Origin: CAZOOA01 sp964581355
GTDB taxonomy: Bacteria > Bacillota > Dethiobacteria > DTU022 > UBA8154
Length of the DNA stretch: 5,430 bases
NCBI GenBank assembly: GCA_964581355.1
Contig: CAZOOA010000120.1
Coordinates: 1-5,430, forward strand
Reading direction: 5' to 3'
The notes under the pieces: model-generated
Database searches by the model: none
Seen by the model: the letters and a program-made list of their open reading frames with translations, nothing else
Told to the model about the DNA's origin: nothing
Program-made: the position numbers and the translations under genes
Shown: positions 5,281 through 5,430 of the stretch, one piece after another
Numbering within the stretch: position 1 is the first letter of the stretch
How the letters are laid out: the number at the start of each line of letters is the position of its first letter

Positions 5281-5300
5281 AAGAGATTGAAGAGGTATAT

Positions 5301-5340
5301 ATTTTTTCCTTGCGGGAATAAGACCCCGCAAGGAAAAGGT
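5301..5340. repeat. Strong 13-bp perfect hairpin (possible terminator)
   Basis: The stem ttttccttgcggg (5304-5316) pairs perfectly with 5325-5337 around an 8-base loop, and wobble or AT pairs can extend it to 5301/5340. With its A-tract and T-tract flanks it resembles a bidirectional intrinsic terminator. On the minus strand it would end transcription arriving from beyond the right edge, insulating the GxxExxY gene. Confidence 0.6.
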
Positions 5341-5344
5341 ATCA

Positions 5345-5429
5345 GCCCTTCGGGCGGGGAAAATTGCTCCCCGGTATCTACCGCGGATGCGGTGGAGGCC
5401 ATGTGTGTACCAGGTGCGTATTCCTGGTA
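5345..5429. repeat. Cluster of four further short hairpins at the right edge
   Basis: Consecutive stem-loops lie at 5345-5355 (gccc-ttc-gggc), 5356-5372 (gggga/tcccc), 5378-5395 (ctaccgc/gcggtgg with a ggat loop, one G-U pair) and 5408-5429 (taccagg/cctggta). A ggtatc direct repeat at 5338-5343 and 5373-5378 frames the first two. No open reading frame is evident. The cluster may continue past the window; it could be a repeat element or a structured leader. Confidence 0.55.
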
Positions 5430-5430
5430 T

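Overview
The window carries six protein-coding genes, all on the minus strand, separated by intergenic spaces rich in short palindromic and dispersed repeats. GC is moderate. The spacers hold two repeat families common in environmental Gram-negative genomes: an ACCACGAAG-type repeat and a CACAGATT-type repeat. From memory of where these occur, a member of Desulfobacterota or a similar environmental lineage is plausible. No taxonomic marker gene is present, so this is only a guess. There is no rRNA, tRNA, transposase, integrase or CRISPR array.

Reading along minus-strand transcription (right to left): 5197-5430 is a non-coding, hairpin-dense block. A GxxExxY protein (4828-5196, PD-(D/E)XK nuclease-like fold) follows. 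After a 192-base spacer comes a tight three-gene operon (4635 to 2859). It encodes a GHKL-type ATPase with a STAS-like N-terminal region, a small DUF4325 STAS-like protein 18 bases downstream, and a PIN-domain protein overlapping the STAS gene by 11 bases. A 185-base repeat-bearing spacer leads to a 245-residue protein of unknown function (1936-2673), whose last 11 codons lie in a dispersed repeat. A 283-base spacer with two GGGACAGTCCC palindromes and a terminator-like pair of hairpins precedes an AlbA_2/HATPase_c_4 regulator (270-1652) with a four-fold SGGV linker and a C-terminal winged helix. The left end (1-269) holds a repeat pair and a long imperfect hairpin.

The most interesting unit is the three-gene operon. 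Kinase-like ATPases paired with STAS proteins form the partner-switching modules known from SpoIIAB/SpoIIAA and RsbW/RsbV. Here the pair is translationally coupled to a PIN ribonuclease-type protein instead of a sigma factor, which suggests a stress- or invasion-gated RNase or a toxin-antitoxin-like system. The operon is bracketed by two same-orientation, about 77% identical 48-base repeats (2761-2808 and 4767-4814), which may mark it as a cassette. The function and the cassette idea are inferences; the gene order, domains and repeats are visible in the sequence.
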